From NCBI RefSeq assembly GCF_905171775.1, contig NC_053490.1:11987155-12051154 (forward strand): a stretch of 64,000 nt of DNA, written 5' to 3'. Source of the stretch: Rana temporaria (lineage: Eukaryota > Chordata > Amphibia > Anura > Ranidae). Positions within the stretch are counted from its first letter, which is position 1. Every line of letters starts with the position of its first letter. Below, piece after piece: positions 43,557-54,442 of the stretch. A model generated the notes under the pieces. The model saw only the letters and a list, made by a program, of their open reading frames with translations. It did not search any database and was not told where the DNA came from. Both the position numbers and the translations under genes were made by a program.

Positions 43557-43934
43557 AGGTGAGGTGGTTATGTTGCGAACACTGAGACCTCCCCGTAACT
43601 TCTCTGCAACACCTTAGTTGGAACCACTTCAGGAATTATTTCCACCCCCCATGTCTTCTTTTTGTCTGTCAGCCTCAAAGACGATAAAGGACCTGGTAGC
43701 ATCCAATTAAGCTTGACTGATGCTCTCAGGCAGACTACCTCCCCTGGCTGCAACACTTTCTAACTCTGATAGGCTTGTCTCAACATGGGGTGCACACTTG
43801 TGGTTGAAGTGTTCTGGTCTTGGACAAGAGGTGTTAACAGTCTTCTGACAAGGTCAGTATTAGTCCCGATGATGAGGGAACTTTTATCAGCCCCTGGTGG
43901 ACGAGGATAAACCACCACAAAAGTGTCAAAGGGC

Positions 43935-44324
43935 TCAACCTCCCCAGCTACAGAGGGGGTCGAAGGTCAGTTTGGCTGGTAGATAGCCATCATAGGGGAA
44001 GTTCTGAGTCCCAATGCCCCATATCTCTAGCTCTTCTAACTTCTGTAATGGCAGGTATTTGAGGTGCTTGTTGTTGAAGTCTCTGTAGAGGAGAGTCACT
44101 TGAGCGCCAGTATCCAGGAGGGCCTTGGTATAGATTCCTTCCACTTGGATGGAGACAACCGGAGAGGGCCCCACTAGCTTGGCAGGGAATTTGTGGGACG
44201 CGGCAGGCTTGCCCTGTTCGGTAGCTTGTATTCGCACTCCTTTCTTGCAGAAGTTCTGATCTGGCTTTAGTCTGTTGAGCTTTGTGAGTCTGGTGTGCAT
44301 TGACTCTCTGACGCCAAGTAGCAT
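43935..44324 (-). pseudogene. Gypsy protease region
   Basis: A retropepsin active-site segment ALLDTGAQVTLLY, preceded by PVVSIQVEG and followed by IWGIGTQ-like flap sequence. The frame closes at 43935. The linker to reverse transcriptase continues in other frames (43756-43568). Confidence 0.75.
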
Positions 44325-44465
44325 GCGTCAAAGGGAGTGGGACACTGGGTTGCTCGGAGGCAACAACAGAAGCCCTCTGCACAGGTTTGTACTCCCACTG
44401 CGGTCTCCCAACTTTGTTGTGTGTTTTGGAACTAGCTAATGTAGATGGGCATCCGGTTCACTCCT

Positions 44466-45768
44466 TCACCGGGGCCCTCTGGAGTTTCCCGCCAGCTTTC
44501 GGTATTGTGTTTCAGCCTTCACTGGGCTTAGGCATACTTGTCGATAATGTTCGACTCCTCCGCAGTTGAAACAAATCTCTTGGTTTGCTAGCTTGTGCAC
44601 CTGAGCAACCGTAGAGCTTAAAAACTTCTTGGGCCCCTCTGATATTTCATCGCAGGGTAGAACAATTGGCTTGGCGGTCAACAGGGCCATCATCTCTATC
44701 AGTTGTGACACTTGAGTCTTAAGAAGCTCGACCTGAGGGTCGCCATCAGCTGCACTTAACCTCCTGACCCGACAACAGATTCTGGCTTCTGGCTTTCCTT
44801 TTTGTTTTCCAGCATGGCCTCCTCTTCAGGTCTGGATACTTCAAGATGCCACCATCTTGCTGGGTTCTCAACAGGTGGGTGATGGGGTCCAAGGGTTGGG
44901 CACCCCTCAAGACTTGCTGTGATCAGATTTCATCCACCTTCCGAGGGTTTAGACCCTTCTTCAGCAAGATTTGGTGTATAATTTTATCCAAACGTCTCAT
45001 GTACTCCAACAGCTTCTCTACCACATTTTGGTAAGTGTGCGCCAACTGGTAAATAAGATCAGAAGTTTTCTCTGTGCACCCAAACACACTTTGCAGAATG
45101 TTCAGATAATCCCGAGCAACACAATCTCGCTTGCTGAGCTTCAAATTGTGGATGGCTTCTGAGGCGGGCCCTTTCAAGCTCTCTGTGATTCTCTGTTTCT
45201 TGTGGGTCTCAGGAATGTCCCATTCATGCAAGGCTTGTGTGGCCTGGTCCAGCCACTCTTCAAAGCTGTCCTCCCCTGTAGGCACTGGTTGTCTTCCAGA
45301 GAAAACCCTGAGCTTCCGATACCCAGTTGCCGAGTATGTTGGAGGGTCTCTCTGACATTTTAAAACAAAATCTCCCAGGGCAGCAAAGAGTTCTGGTCCA
45401 ATTGTGGCCAGAGGTGACGTGGAGGGAACTTCCTCTCTATTTGATTCAGCTTGACCAGAGGAGGCAGGGCCCTCCTCTGGAACCTTCAGATGGATTACAC
45501 AAAGCTCTGTCATGTTAGCCAATTGCACACTGGCACCTTTAAAGTTTTCAGGTATTCCTTGTTTCCACTCTAGTAGTGCATAGGTGCAGGAGGTCCCATG
45601 GTCTGTTTTAACAGCAATCACCCACGCCTTCCTGTCTGGGGATAGTGTCTTCACAGCTTGGCTGATTTGCTCCTCAGCCCAGGCCTCCCCTGGAAGTTTA
45701 ATCACTACGTTTGATTTTGATCAGGCGCCTTCTTCCTCACACCACTGGATTGCAGCGGCAGGATCCAT
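44466..45768 (-). pseudogene. PNMA-like gag
   Basis: Gag forms the particle shell. The probable ATG at 45768 opens a 15-codon stretch (DPAAAIQWCEEEG) ended by an in-frame TGA at 45723-45721. The main frame (45705-44923) then has an RNA-recognition-like N-part (WVIAVKTD, YALLEWKQGIP) and a capsid core (RKLRVFSGRQPVP, EEWLDQATQALHEWDIP), close to vertebrate PNMA proteins. A separate frame (44711-44466) holds a CCHC zinc knuckle, CFNCGGVEHYRQVC. Stops and a frameshift break it into three parts. Confidence 0.8.
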
Positions 45769-45806
45769 CCTCGCGCTTGTAGGTGAGTTGATTGTAGAGC
45801 AACGGA

Positions 45807-45827
45807 ATCCCGGATGACCAGCCCCCA
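45807..45827 (-). promoter_or_regulatory. Probable primer binding site
   Basis: Two bases inside the right LTR, the minus strand reads TGGGGGCTGGTCATCCGGGA. This resembles the proline-tRNA primer site used by many retroelements, with a two-base insertion and one substitution. Confidence 0.5.
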
Positions 45828-45962
45828 CGTGTAGCAAACCCCTGAGGGAGCTGCTTTTGTATGTTCAGTCTGTTACTCTACCTTTCAACCCCAATGAACT
45901 GTCCCAGCCCATCTGGCACACCTAGCAATGTGATTAATGGAATAACTCAACAGGAGCTCTGT

Positions 45963-47534
45963 CACATCCATTATCATCATTAGTATATCTTGTGTCCTTT
46001 TTCTTTTCACCTTTCACCTTTACACTTTTTTTCTTCCTCACCCCTTCTTTCCTTCCCTCTTGATATTCACCTTATTTTATTTTACTATTTTTTCTTTGCT
46101 CCTTCACTTTTCACTGCGTTTTCACTCCATTCCTTCACACACACTTCCCACATTCTTTTCACTATTTTATACACTGCATTTTTATCGTGACTCCCTCAGT
46201 CACCCAACACTCCTTTCATTTTCCATATTCCATTTCCTATTTCATTCTTTTTCACCGCACTGACCTCTTCAGCTTTGCCCTCACGCCATATCTCACCTTT
46301 TTGCACAGTTTCCCTCTCCTTCTTTTTCCCCCTGTTTTCCCCCCCCCTTTTTTTCTATTTTCACATTCCCTTCTTCTACCTGTGCATGTCCTTCGCTCAT
46401 CTAATCTCCTTGCTGATACATCAGGCTTCCTGCTCAGCCCGGCATGTATTCACATTTATTAGTTTATTTTCTTTTTTATTTATTTTTTAGTTTTTTATTT
46501 TCAGACACACTTTTCAGCTTCATATATATTTGTGTGTATTCTCTTACAGGGCCTTCATCGCAATTTCAGGAGGGAAGTGCTTAACCGCACCCCAACCTAC
46601 CCATCCCGGCTTCGTGCGGCGGTGCTGGCCCCCCCTGGCCCAGCCGGTTACGGGTGCTCGCCCCCACCCCTGTTTGGCTTTCATCTGCCATCCCCGGCTT
46701 TGTTGTTGGGGGTCTCTCCCCCCCCCCTCCCCCCCCCCCCCCCCCCCCCTCTGTGCCCCTTCCCTGCCCGGCCCCGTTCTCCCCCTCCGCCCCCCCCCCC
46801 TTTGGTGGCGGATTACCCCCCAATCCCCCCCCCGGCCCGCCTCGGGGCGCGACCCTTCGGCGCGCTATCCGTTGACCTCTCGTGGGCCCGGGTGGTACCT
46901 CTCCCGTTGGTGTTTTGGAATTCGGAGTCTTTTTCCACACTGACCAAGGGGAGCTCCTCTCCCCTTTGTTTCACCCCCGATACCCCCGTGGGAAGTTTGA
47001 TGGTGCGGTATTGGTTCACCTGGTCCGGATCTACGCCTTCGAGTGGACGCCCCTGGGTGAGTGGCAATGGTACTTTTTACATCAGTCCATATTTACAGGA
47101 GGAACACCCGCATCCCGCCATCTACTTATATGGCTGTGGGTGGCGGGCCTCCCCATGTTCTGTTGTTATGATGTTCCACTCATCTGCATGTATCTTTTTG
47201 TATGTATTCTTTTTATAGAACCTATGGCAGCGTCTAACCAATACTCCCTGAAGAAGACCGTTACTTTCAAAAGGTCGAAACGCGTAGGGGTGTTTTTTCG
47301 CCCATAGTATTTTGTATAACTCCACAGTACTGTTATGCTATGTCTGTATTTGTTCTATTCTCTGTTTTTATTCGCTATGTATAACCTATGTTGTCATAAG
47401 CTCATATCTTGAGTCCCCCGTGTTTGGGGCTTTTTGAACTCTATATTTAATAAATTTATAATTTTTTATTTCATGGTACGTTTTCATTTTTTGCTGCAGC
47501 ACAAAGCCCCTAGGGGTAACTTTCTCTTTTTTCA
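45963..47534 (+). mobile_element. Penelope-like element, non-autonomous, inside the LTR
   Basis: CAACAGGAGCTCTGT occurs at 45948-45962 and 47535-47549, a perfect 15-bp duplication. The insert is pyrimidine-rich at the left (46000-46400), C-rich in the middle (46700-46840), and has a hammerhead motif at 47243-47291 followed by an aataaat-type tail. It encodes no reverse transcriptase. Its reading frames are low-complexity. Confidence 0.68.
47243..47291 (+). ncRNA. Hammerhead ribozyme motif
   Basis: Stem I pairs ACUCC (47243-47247) with GGGGU (47287-47291), including one G-U pair. The core has CUGAAGA (47248-47254), matching the CUGANGA consensus. Stem II pairs GACC (47256-47259) with GGUC (47273-47276), with one extra A before it. 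Then come GAA plus A (47277-47280), a minimal stem III (A-CGCG-U) and the cleavage position after A47286. Very short stem III is the known form in Penelope-like elements, where it acts as a dimer. Activity is inferred. Confidence 0.7.
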
Positions 47535-48114
47535 CAACAGGAGCTCTGTGGACAATATTTGGATGTGGTATTCTATGAAAAGCATTAAAGGTTCCTGGGC
47601 AAAATCCCCTCACCAAATCCTGTACACAGTCAGCGGTCCTCCTCTGAGCAAAAAAACTATCTTAGATGCAGGTGTGTCGCAGTGGCATTCAGTCCTTGAG
47701 CTGTTGCAGGGTGTCCTTTCTCATGGACAGTCTGTTCCTCTGGGCTGGAGCTGCATGAACAATCTGTTCCTCTGGGCTGGAGTTGCAGGCTGTGTGTCCC
47801 TTGGTAGGTTGCTATTCCACACATACATAGAGTGCAGGAGATGCTCTCCTGATGGGGTGCAGGCACAAAAAGGCTCTGGCCTAGTTTCTCTGACTTTGTA
47901 TCTCCTCCCCACAGTCCTTTTCTGCTGCCTGATGATTGGCTCAGGCTCTTCCAATAGGGAGTTTACAGACAACTTCCAATAGGGAGTTTACAAACAAGCA
48001 GTTCTGAGTGTCTGTGTGTGAAGAGAGAAAGGGGGTGAAAAAGCCCACGCTGCTGCAGCAGACAGCTGTCCCCTAATAGATTAGATCAGTCTGGAACAGT
48101 ACCTGCTACACTGG

Positions 48115-48797
48115 TTTTTGTCATTCATTTCCCAATGTGTATCTATTGTATGGACTGCTCTGAACTATACACTACTTTTATACAATAAAGTTGTTAAATT
48201 TTAATTTTGTACCTTCTTTTGTCCCTCTCCTTGTTATGGAATATCTATTCATGTGTATATTTATGATTTTTTTGAATAATAGAATATAGTTACTTATAAA
48301 TTAATGATGTAAATATAAGATATACAATGTACCATAGATATGTCAACTACTATAAAATAACTAGACCTTTATCCCACACATACTTCATTTAAAGTCCCGC
48401 TCTTTCTGTTCTCTTCATCAGAGGCGTTGCTAGGGGGTGGCTATTGAGGCTATAGCCCCAAATCTGGGGCCCATAGCCCCGAGTCTCTAGGGAAGGGGTC
48501 GGAACCCGGCCCGCCACCGCTGAATGCGGGCACCCAGCCTGCAGACATTTTCGCGTCTGTCCTCTTCATTGGACAGCAGCAAGCGGCCAGTATCACAAGG
48601 CTGGATGGGGGCGGGAACCGCAAGAGTTAACTTTTTTCATTAAACAGCAGGTGATTGGTTGCTGGGCAATCCTACCAGACAATCACCAGCCTGTTAATGT
48701 GAAAAGGTTTCCGCCCCCATCCAGCCCCGTGATGCCGATCTCAGATGCTCTGCTTGCTGTACACCTGCGTAAGGTAGGAGAGTTCTACCTACACAGT
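48115..48797. other. Intergenic, no gene
   Basis: AT-rich sequence to 48410, then GC-rich repeat-like sequence (gctatagccccaaatctgggg, an inverted pair near 48450-48470). No delimited element and no supported reading frame. Confidence 0.4.
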
Positions 48798-48798
48798 G

Positions 48799-49090
48799 GG
48801 GGTTATTTACTAAAGGCAAATCCACTTTGCACTACAAGTGCAAACTACAAGTGCAAAGTGCACTTTAAATTGCACTGAACATGCACTTGGAAGTGCAGTC
48901 GCTGTAAATCTGAGGGGTAGATCTGAAATGAGGGGAAGCTCTGCTGATTTTATCATGCAATCATATGCAAGCTAAAATGCTGTTTTTTTATTTTCCTTGC
49001 ATGTCCCCCTTAGATCTACAGCGACTGCACTTCCAAGTGCAATTTCAAGTGTAGTGCAAAGTGGATTTGTCTTTAGTAAATGACCCCCAG
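48799..49090. mobile_element. MITE with GGGGGTTATTTACTAAAG ends
   Basis: Left end gggggttatttactaaaggc and right end (inverted) gggggtcatttactaaagac. Subterminal caaatccactttgcac is also inverted on both sides. AGT flanks both ends. 292 bp, non-coding. Confidence 0.7.
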
Positions 49091-49284
49091 TGTTTCCATG
49101 GCAACACTGTAGTACTTTGGGGAAGGGATCGGGATGTTTTTATGATTCCTTTTACCAGTGAATTTTACTGTTATAAGCAATAGTGTGGAAAGTACAGACC
49201 AAATTCTGAAACCATCGACCTACGTGGTGTTGGATTCAGATTGGTTAATTTTGCTGATATTTGGCCAAAGAGTGTTTGACTTAA

Positions 49285-50233
49285 CCATTTAAGGACCGCT
49301 GCACGACTATATACGTCGGCAGAATGGCACGGCTGGGCACATAGGCGTATATATACGTCCCCTTTAAGAGCCCAGCCGTGGGTCGCAAGCGCGCCGCCGG
49401 GGGCACGCTCACGACCCGGTCCGAAGCTCCGTGACTGCGCCCGCGGGACCTGCGGACCTGATCGCTGCTGGTGTCCTGTGATTGGGTCACAGGAGCTGAA
49501 GAACAGGGAAAGATGAGTGTAAACAAACCTTCCCCGTTCTTCTCTGTGGCAATGTCAGTGATCGACTGTTCCCTGATATAGGGAATGACGATCACTGACG
49601 TCACACGTCCAGCCCCGTCCCCCTACAGTTAGAAACACACATGAGGTCACACTTAACCCCTACAGCGCCCCCTAGTGGTTAACCCCTTCACTGCCATTTT
49701 CACAGTAATCAGTGCATTTTTATAGCACTTTTCGCTGTGAAAATGACAATGGTCCCAAAAATGTGTCAAAAGTGTCCGATGTGTCCGCCATAATGTCGCA
49801 GTCACAAAAAAATCGCTGATCGCCGTCATTAGTAGTAAAAAAAAAATATTAATAAAAATGCCATAAAACTATCCCCTATTTTATTAATTATTGCAATTTT
49901 TTTTTACCAAAAACAGGTAGAAGAATATGCATCGGCCTAAACTGAGGAAAAAAAAATGTTATATCTTTTTTGGGGATATTTATTATAGCAAAAAGTAAAA
50001 AATATAGCATTTTTTTCAAAATTGTCGCTCTATTTATAGCGCAACAAAATTAAAACCACAGAGGTGATCCAAATAGCACCAAAAGAAAGCTCTATTTGTG
50101 GGGAAAAAAGGACGCCAATTTTGTTTGGGAGCCACGTCGCACGACTGCGCAATTGTCAGTTAAAGCAACGCAGTGCCGAATCGCAAAAAGGGGCAAGGTC
50201 CTTAACCTGCATACTGGCCCGGGTCTTAACCGG
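49285..50233. mobile_element. TTAA-flanked MITE, 949 bp
   Basis: TTAA at 49281-49284 and 50234-50237. Ends CCATTTAAGGACC and GGGTCTTAACCGG. The interior matches 2758-3752 in the gaaaatgacaatggtcccaa and accaaaagaaagctctattt blocks. Non-coding. Confidence 0.75.
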
Positions 50234-50655
50234 TTAATATAAAGTAATTGAACAAATTTAAATAATACCTAATGTTATTCTCAGTGAAGCTGCATGTATA
50301 TATACACTATGGGCCAGATTCACGTAGAGCGGCGCATATTTAGATCGGCGTAGCACATCTCTGTTACGTTACGGCGGTTCAATTTCATGACGCAAGTACC
50401 GTATCCACAGAGTATTTGTGCCCAAATTTGCGCCAGCGTAACGTAAATTCCGAGGCGTAAGGCGGGGTAATTGAAAGTGGGAAGGAAGTGGGCATGCTCC
50501 ATTGAAATGAGCCGTGACCCCATGCAAATGAAGGGCCGGCCGTACTGCGCATGCGCGCATGAATATGCACCTCACTGGGCATGCTCAGAACTCGGCCCGG
50601 CGCAATCAGTGAGATAGGAACTAGGCCCGGCGTACTTAGTGAGATACGCCCTGTG

Positions 50656-50664
50656 TATAAATAG
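50656..50664 (+). promoter_or_regulatory. TATA box of Harbinger ORF1
   Basis: TATAAATAG lies 345 bp inside the left terminus and 333 bp before the ORF1 ATG. The leader between them holds a T/G-rich 26-bp repeat (tttttgtctctgtttgttct, 50870-50970). Confidence 0.6.
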
Positions 50665-50988
50665 GCACAGACAAACGCCCTTCCATTGCAAAAGTACATC
50701 CCTGTGTTCCCCTTCCTGAAAGCGAGGTGCTTTTGTTCTGTTGTCTGTGGCTGTGTGTTGGTTTGTGTAGGAGTGTTGTAGGAAAGATTTAGAGTGTTTT
50801 TTTTGTCTGTTTTTTCTGTGTGGTTTTTGGAGTCTGTATTAGCTGTCTGTTTGTGGTTTTTGGTTTTTGCTGTCTGATTTTTGTCTCTGTTTGTTCTATG
50901 TCTTTTTGTCTCTGTTTGTTCTGTGTCTTTTTGTGTCTGTTTGTTCTGTGTGATTTTTGTGTCTATTTGGTGCTGAGTGTTGGGTGAG

Positions 50989-52282
50989 ATGGCAACAAAG
51001 AGGAGAAAGCTCAACTTCTCGGTGCGTGAGAAGCAAATACTCGCTAGGGCCATCACCCGATATGGGCGATTTTTACATGGCCCTGAGAGCCGGGACATCA
51101 CCCCGGCCAGGAAGAAGGCGATCCTTCAGGAGATTACTGATGAGATCAATGCGGGGGGGGAGACGAGGACCACCAGTGGGATCGCAAAGAAGATCAATGA
51201 TATGAGGAGCCTGGTCCGTGATAAGCTGGCCAAGATTAATGCGCATGCCAGGGGCACTGGAGGGGGACCACCTTGCACCATCAGGTGGACTGCTGTGGAG
51301 CGTGTGGTGGCCCAGTGCTTCCACAGCCAGAAAGTTGTGGGCCTGCCTGGCTTTGACTCCGATGAGGCCGTGAGGACAGGTAAGTTAATTTTTTTTTATT
51401 TTCTATCTGGCGAGTAGCATGTGTGGGGGGGGGAGGGAATATGTGCCAAGTGTGTGGATCCTCCAACCTGTGTAGGTTCTGTGTCATCCACAGTTTGCCA
51501 GGAGAGTGCTGGGCCATCTGGCCAGTCTGCTCCATCCCCTGGACAACAGGCTGCTGAAGAGCCCCAAGAAAGGCAGGAGTCTTCAGGGCAGGGGAGTGGC
51601 CACAACTCACCTCATGAGGAGGTTGAGGGGGAGGAGGATGAGGGGGGGAGGTTGAGGAGGATCGGCTTGACCTTGCCAGGGAAATACTTGGGCTTTTGGA
51701 TGTGGCTCCCCCTGAGGCTGGCAGCAGTCAGGCCTCCATCAGGGGTAGCCCCCCCCACTCCTCCCCCCAACAGGGCTCCCCCCAGGGGGCTCCCCTCCTC
51801 CCAGGCCCCAAGCCTCATCTGCAGGCAGGAAGGCCACCCAGAAGACCAGGGGGTGGCAGAATTTCTGCCTGCAAATCTGCGGAGGGACCAGGCCCGTCAG
51901 ACCCACCATCTGGGTCAGGTCACCCGGACTTTGGCCCAGATGGAGGACAGCCTGGGCAATGATGTGGGCACCAACTCATTGGCGATCATCACCTGCTTTT
52001 GTGACCTGCAGACCGTCACAGCAGGCGTGGCCCTGGAGGTGAATGCCCTGACCAAGGCTGTCCAGGACAATACCCAGGCTGTCCAGGACAATACCCAGGC
52101 TGTCCAGGCCAATACGGCAGCCCTCACTGTGGGCCTGACCAGAATTGCCGTGGACTTGGAGGGCAGGCCAGCAGGTGTACAGACACCAGGGGAGGCTCCT
52201 CCTTTCCCTGCTCCCCCCCCATGAGTCTCCCCTGAGTGGCCGTGGCCGTGGCCGGCCCAGGCGTAGCTCACGCCGTCGTTAA
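50989..52282 (+). CDS. Harbinger ORF1, SANT/Myb-like DNA-binding protein
   Basis: In Harbinger systems this protein brings the transposase to the nucleus and to the element's ends. Exon 1 is 50989-51379 (donor GTAAGT), exon 2 starts at 51476 after GTGTAG, and the split glycine codon is in phase. Residues 8-100 form a SANT/trihelix-like region (NFSVREKQILARAI, ITPARKKAILQEITDEI, IAKKINDMRSLVRDKL). Exon 2 has an acidic linker, a proline-rich stretch and a coiled-coil-like part with QDNTQAV repeated. The open frame stops at 52224 just after a run of eight C. One base fewer there leads into SGRGRGRPRRSSRRR and a stop at 52280-52282, a plausible basic tail. In the middle (51650-51850) another frame reads more like protein, so two compensating shifts are possible. 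As written the product is 379 residues; with the tail, 398. Confidence 0.8.
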
Positions 52283-52649
52283 TGTGGTATGTGCTTTTGT
52301 TTTGTTTTTTTCAGTTTTTTTAGGGATTTGTAATGTGATTATGATTTGTTTTATGTGTGTGAATGATGTATGAATGTGGGGGTGACATTCCTGCCAGAAA
52401 AGGGGTGTCACCCTCATTTTTGGTGGAGTAGGGATCCCCAGGACCAGGGAGAAGTGATCCCAGGTCCATGTGAATGGTGTATGAATGTACAGTGACATAA
52501 TTGGAGCCTTGGCGGGGCGTTGCTGCTCCCTAGTACCGTGCGGTGTACTTCAGTCTAATCCAATTCGATGAGGATGAGGGGTGTGTGTGCTAGGGACCAC
52601 AGTGGTGTGCATGCGTGCATTCTCATTGTGCCATGATTAATGTGTGTGT

Positions 52650-53853
52650 TTACTGTGCAAAGGTGCCTTCTGCGAGGCGTCTCCTGGCTGCTCTTCCCTC
52701 AGAAGAGGGGGTACCCTCGGTTAGGGGGGTAATGTCTGGTTCGGGGGTCAGGTCATCACGTATGTCAATCTCCAGGCCCCTTCTCACTGCGAAGTTGTGC
52801 AGCATGCAACATGCACCGATGATCTGGCACACAAAGTTTGGGGAATACAACAGGGTACCCCCAGACTTATCCAGGCATCGGAAACGGGACTTCAGGAGGC
52901 CAAAGGTGCGTTCCACCACTGCACGGGTACATATGTGTGCAGCATTGTAGTTTTCCTCTCCTGGGGTTTGGGGGTTCCGGAATGGAGTCATGAGATGGGG
53001 TCCAAGTGCATATGCAGAGTCACCTGGAAGGGAAAAGACAGGAGGATGTTAGTCGTGCATGTGCCCCTCGTGATGTCTGCATCATGGGGGGGGACAGTCA
53101 TACCTGACACCCATGTCACTCACCAACCAGGCAGCTGTCCCCATACACGTTCTGTTCCAATTCTCTTGAGATGTTGCTCTGACGGTATATGTAGCTGTCA
53201 TGGCTGGATCCTGGGAATTTGGCACAGACGTTCCATATGAGGTATTGGGCATCGACTATCACCTGTACATTGATGGAATGCCAGTGCTTCCGATTGCGGT
53301 ACATGTGCTCTGTCTCATGGGGGGGCTGTAGTGCCACATGTGTGCAATCAATGGCCCCCACGGTGCGTGGGAATCTGGCAATTCTATAGAAATCTGTCAT
53401 TGTCTTCATCCGCAGGTCCTCCTGGGTGGGTTTGATGATTTGGTTGGCCATGCGTCTGAGGATTGCAGGGACAACCTGGTGCACACATCTGCTAATGGAG
53501 GATTGTGCCATCCCAGCCACCACTCCACTTGTACGCTGAAAAGAGCCAGTGGCCAGGAAATGCAGTGTTGCTATGACCTTGACCAGTGGCTCCAGTGCAT
53601 GTGAGCGTTGTGTTGGGCTGGTGATGTCATCTTTCAGGGTTGTGGTTAATTCCATGATGGCTTCAGGGCTAAATCTGAAGGTGCGATACACCTCAGAAGC
53701 AGGCATGCCAAACACATCTAGGCGTGTGCAGTATATCCTCTCCTGTGCCCTCCTCCTCCGTTCCCTCCTCCTTCTGCGCGCCTCTAAAGTCACTAGTATA
53801 GCTATAAGCATGGATGCCCCAGGCATGTTGGCATACAGATTGTTGTCCTGCAA
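52650..53853 (-). CDS. Harbinger DDE transposase
   Basis: This enzyme excises and reinserts the element at TWA targets. Exon 1 is 53853-53124 (donor GTGAGT), exon 2 is 53023-52650 (acceptor TTCCAG). The joined frame is 1104 bp, 367 residues, with no stop. An arginine-rich N-terminal patch (residues 26-35) is followed by a helix-turn-helix-like region (about 88-132). The catalytic triad is D169 in GAIDCTHV, D219 in GSSHDSYI and E281 in VVERTFGLLKSRF. The junction reads LVGDSAYALGPHLMTPF, the conserved block of HARBI1-like proteins. Start, splice sites and triad are all preserved, so it may be active. A TATA box lies 77 bp upstream. Confidence 0.93.
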
Positions 53854-53929
53854 GTGTGTGTGCGCTCAGCTCGTCCCTAATGGTGTTGCTTTAGCTGACC
53901 TGTACATGGCTGGTGTAAAGTTAAGGCAG

Positions 53930-53937
53930 CTTTTATA
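53930..53937 (-). promoter_or_regulatory. TATA box of the Harbinger transposase
   Basis: Minus-strand TATAAAAG lies 77 bp before the transposase ATG and about 300 bp inside the right terminus. Confidence 0.6.
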
Positions 53938-54257
53938 AGGTGTAACTTTCCGCCGGGAAAACAGCAAATGCGCACAGGGCGTAGCCTACGCTGCACAAGC
54001 GTACTTTTGTGGATCGCCGTATCTCCCTCATTTGCATATTTGACTAGCAAACCAATGGTGCGTCTAGCGTATTTTGCGCTGCAAGATGCGCTGGTGTAAT
54101 CGTTTTACGTTGGACGGAAAAAAATGGTTTTCAGGCGTATCTCGTTTTAAAGGATACAGCGCATAGATACGCACGGCGCATTTTTTAATTACGCCGAGCA
54201 TCTCTAGATACGCCGGCGTAAGTGCTTTGTGAATCTGGCCCCATATATACAGTATTG

Positions 54258-54328
54258 CAGTGGGGAATATAACTTGACATTTTTTTATTTTATTTCTGTA
54301 GACTGATAAGACTGATTAATGACTTAGT

Positions 54329-54364
<36 letters not shown>

Positions 54365-54442
54365 CAATATATATATACAACTAAGTCATTTATTAGTCTT
54401 ATCAGTTTACAGAAATAAAATGTCAGGTTATATTCCCCACTG
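54258..54442. mobile_element. Hairpin MITE with (TA)n loop
   Basis: The two halves are inverted copies: CAGTGGGGAATATAACTTGA at the left, its near complement ending CCCCACTG at the right. They share a ctgataagact/agtcttatcag block around a (TA)n loop (54327-54374). 185 bp. No clear duplication. Confidence 0.75.

Larger units (their letters stand above)
40268..48110 (-). mobile_element. Ty3/gypsy retrotransposon with PNMA-like gag
   Basis: Outer ends TGTAGCA and TGCTACA are flanked by CTGG at 40264-40267 and 48111-48114, a 4-bp duplication. In the minus sense the order is LTR (right), primer site, gag, protease, reverse transcriptase, integrase, truncated LTR (left). The right LTR contains a 1.57-kb Penelope-like insertion. 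The shared 126 bp of the two LTRs differ at about 7% of positions, so the insertion is old. Several frames are broken and most of RNase H is missing. It is inactive. Confidence 0.88.
45830..48110 (-). repeat. Right LTR of the gypsy element, split by an insertion
   Basis: 45830-45962 plus 47550-48110 give an LTR of about 694 bp with TGTAGCA...TGCTACA ends. The gap is a Penelope-like insertion with a 15-bp duplication. The second part contains two cctctgggctggag-type direct repeats (47736-47783). Confidence 0.75.
50311..54241. mobile_element. PIF/Harbinger element, nearly intact
   Basis: Inverted ends GGGCCAGATTCAC. Flanking triplets are TAT and CAT, so the 3-bp duplication is imperfect. The element is 3.93 kb, typical for Harbinger. 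It encodes two convergent two-exon genes: a SANT-like DNA-binding protein (plus strand) and a DDE transposase (minus strand), the standard Harbinger pair. Each has a TATA box within about 350 bp of its own terminus. Subterminal sequence is rich in TACG/CGTA, as in the MITEs at 9006-9735 and 59056-59785. The transposase frame is intact. ORF1 carries a homopolymer frameshift near its end. Confidence 0.92.

Noticed and set aside
46532..47218. 228-residue open frame in the Penelope-like insertion
   Set aside because: Dominated by proline runs from poly-C DNA and overlapped by open frames in the other phases. No domain.
50385..51101. 238-residue minus-strand frame with Lys/Gln/Thr repeats
   Set aside because: It is the complement of the T/G-rich leader repeat of Harbinger ORF1. 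Low complexity.
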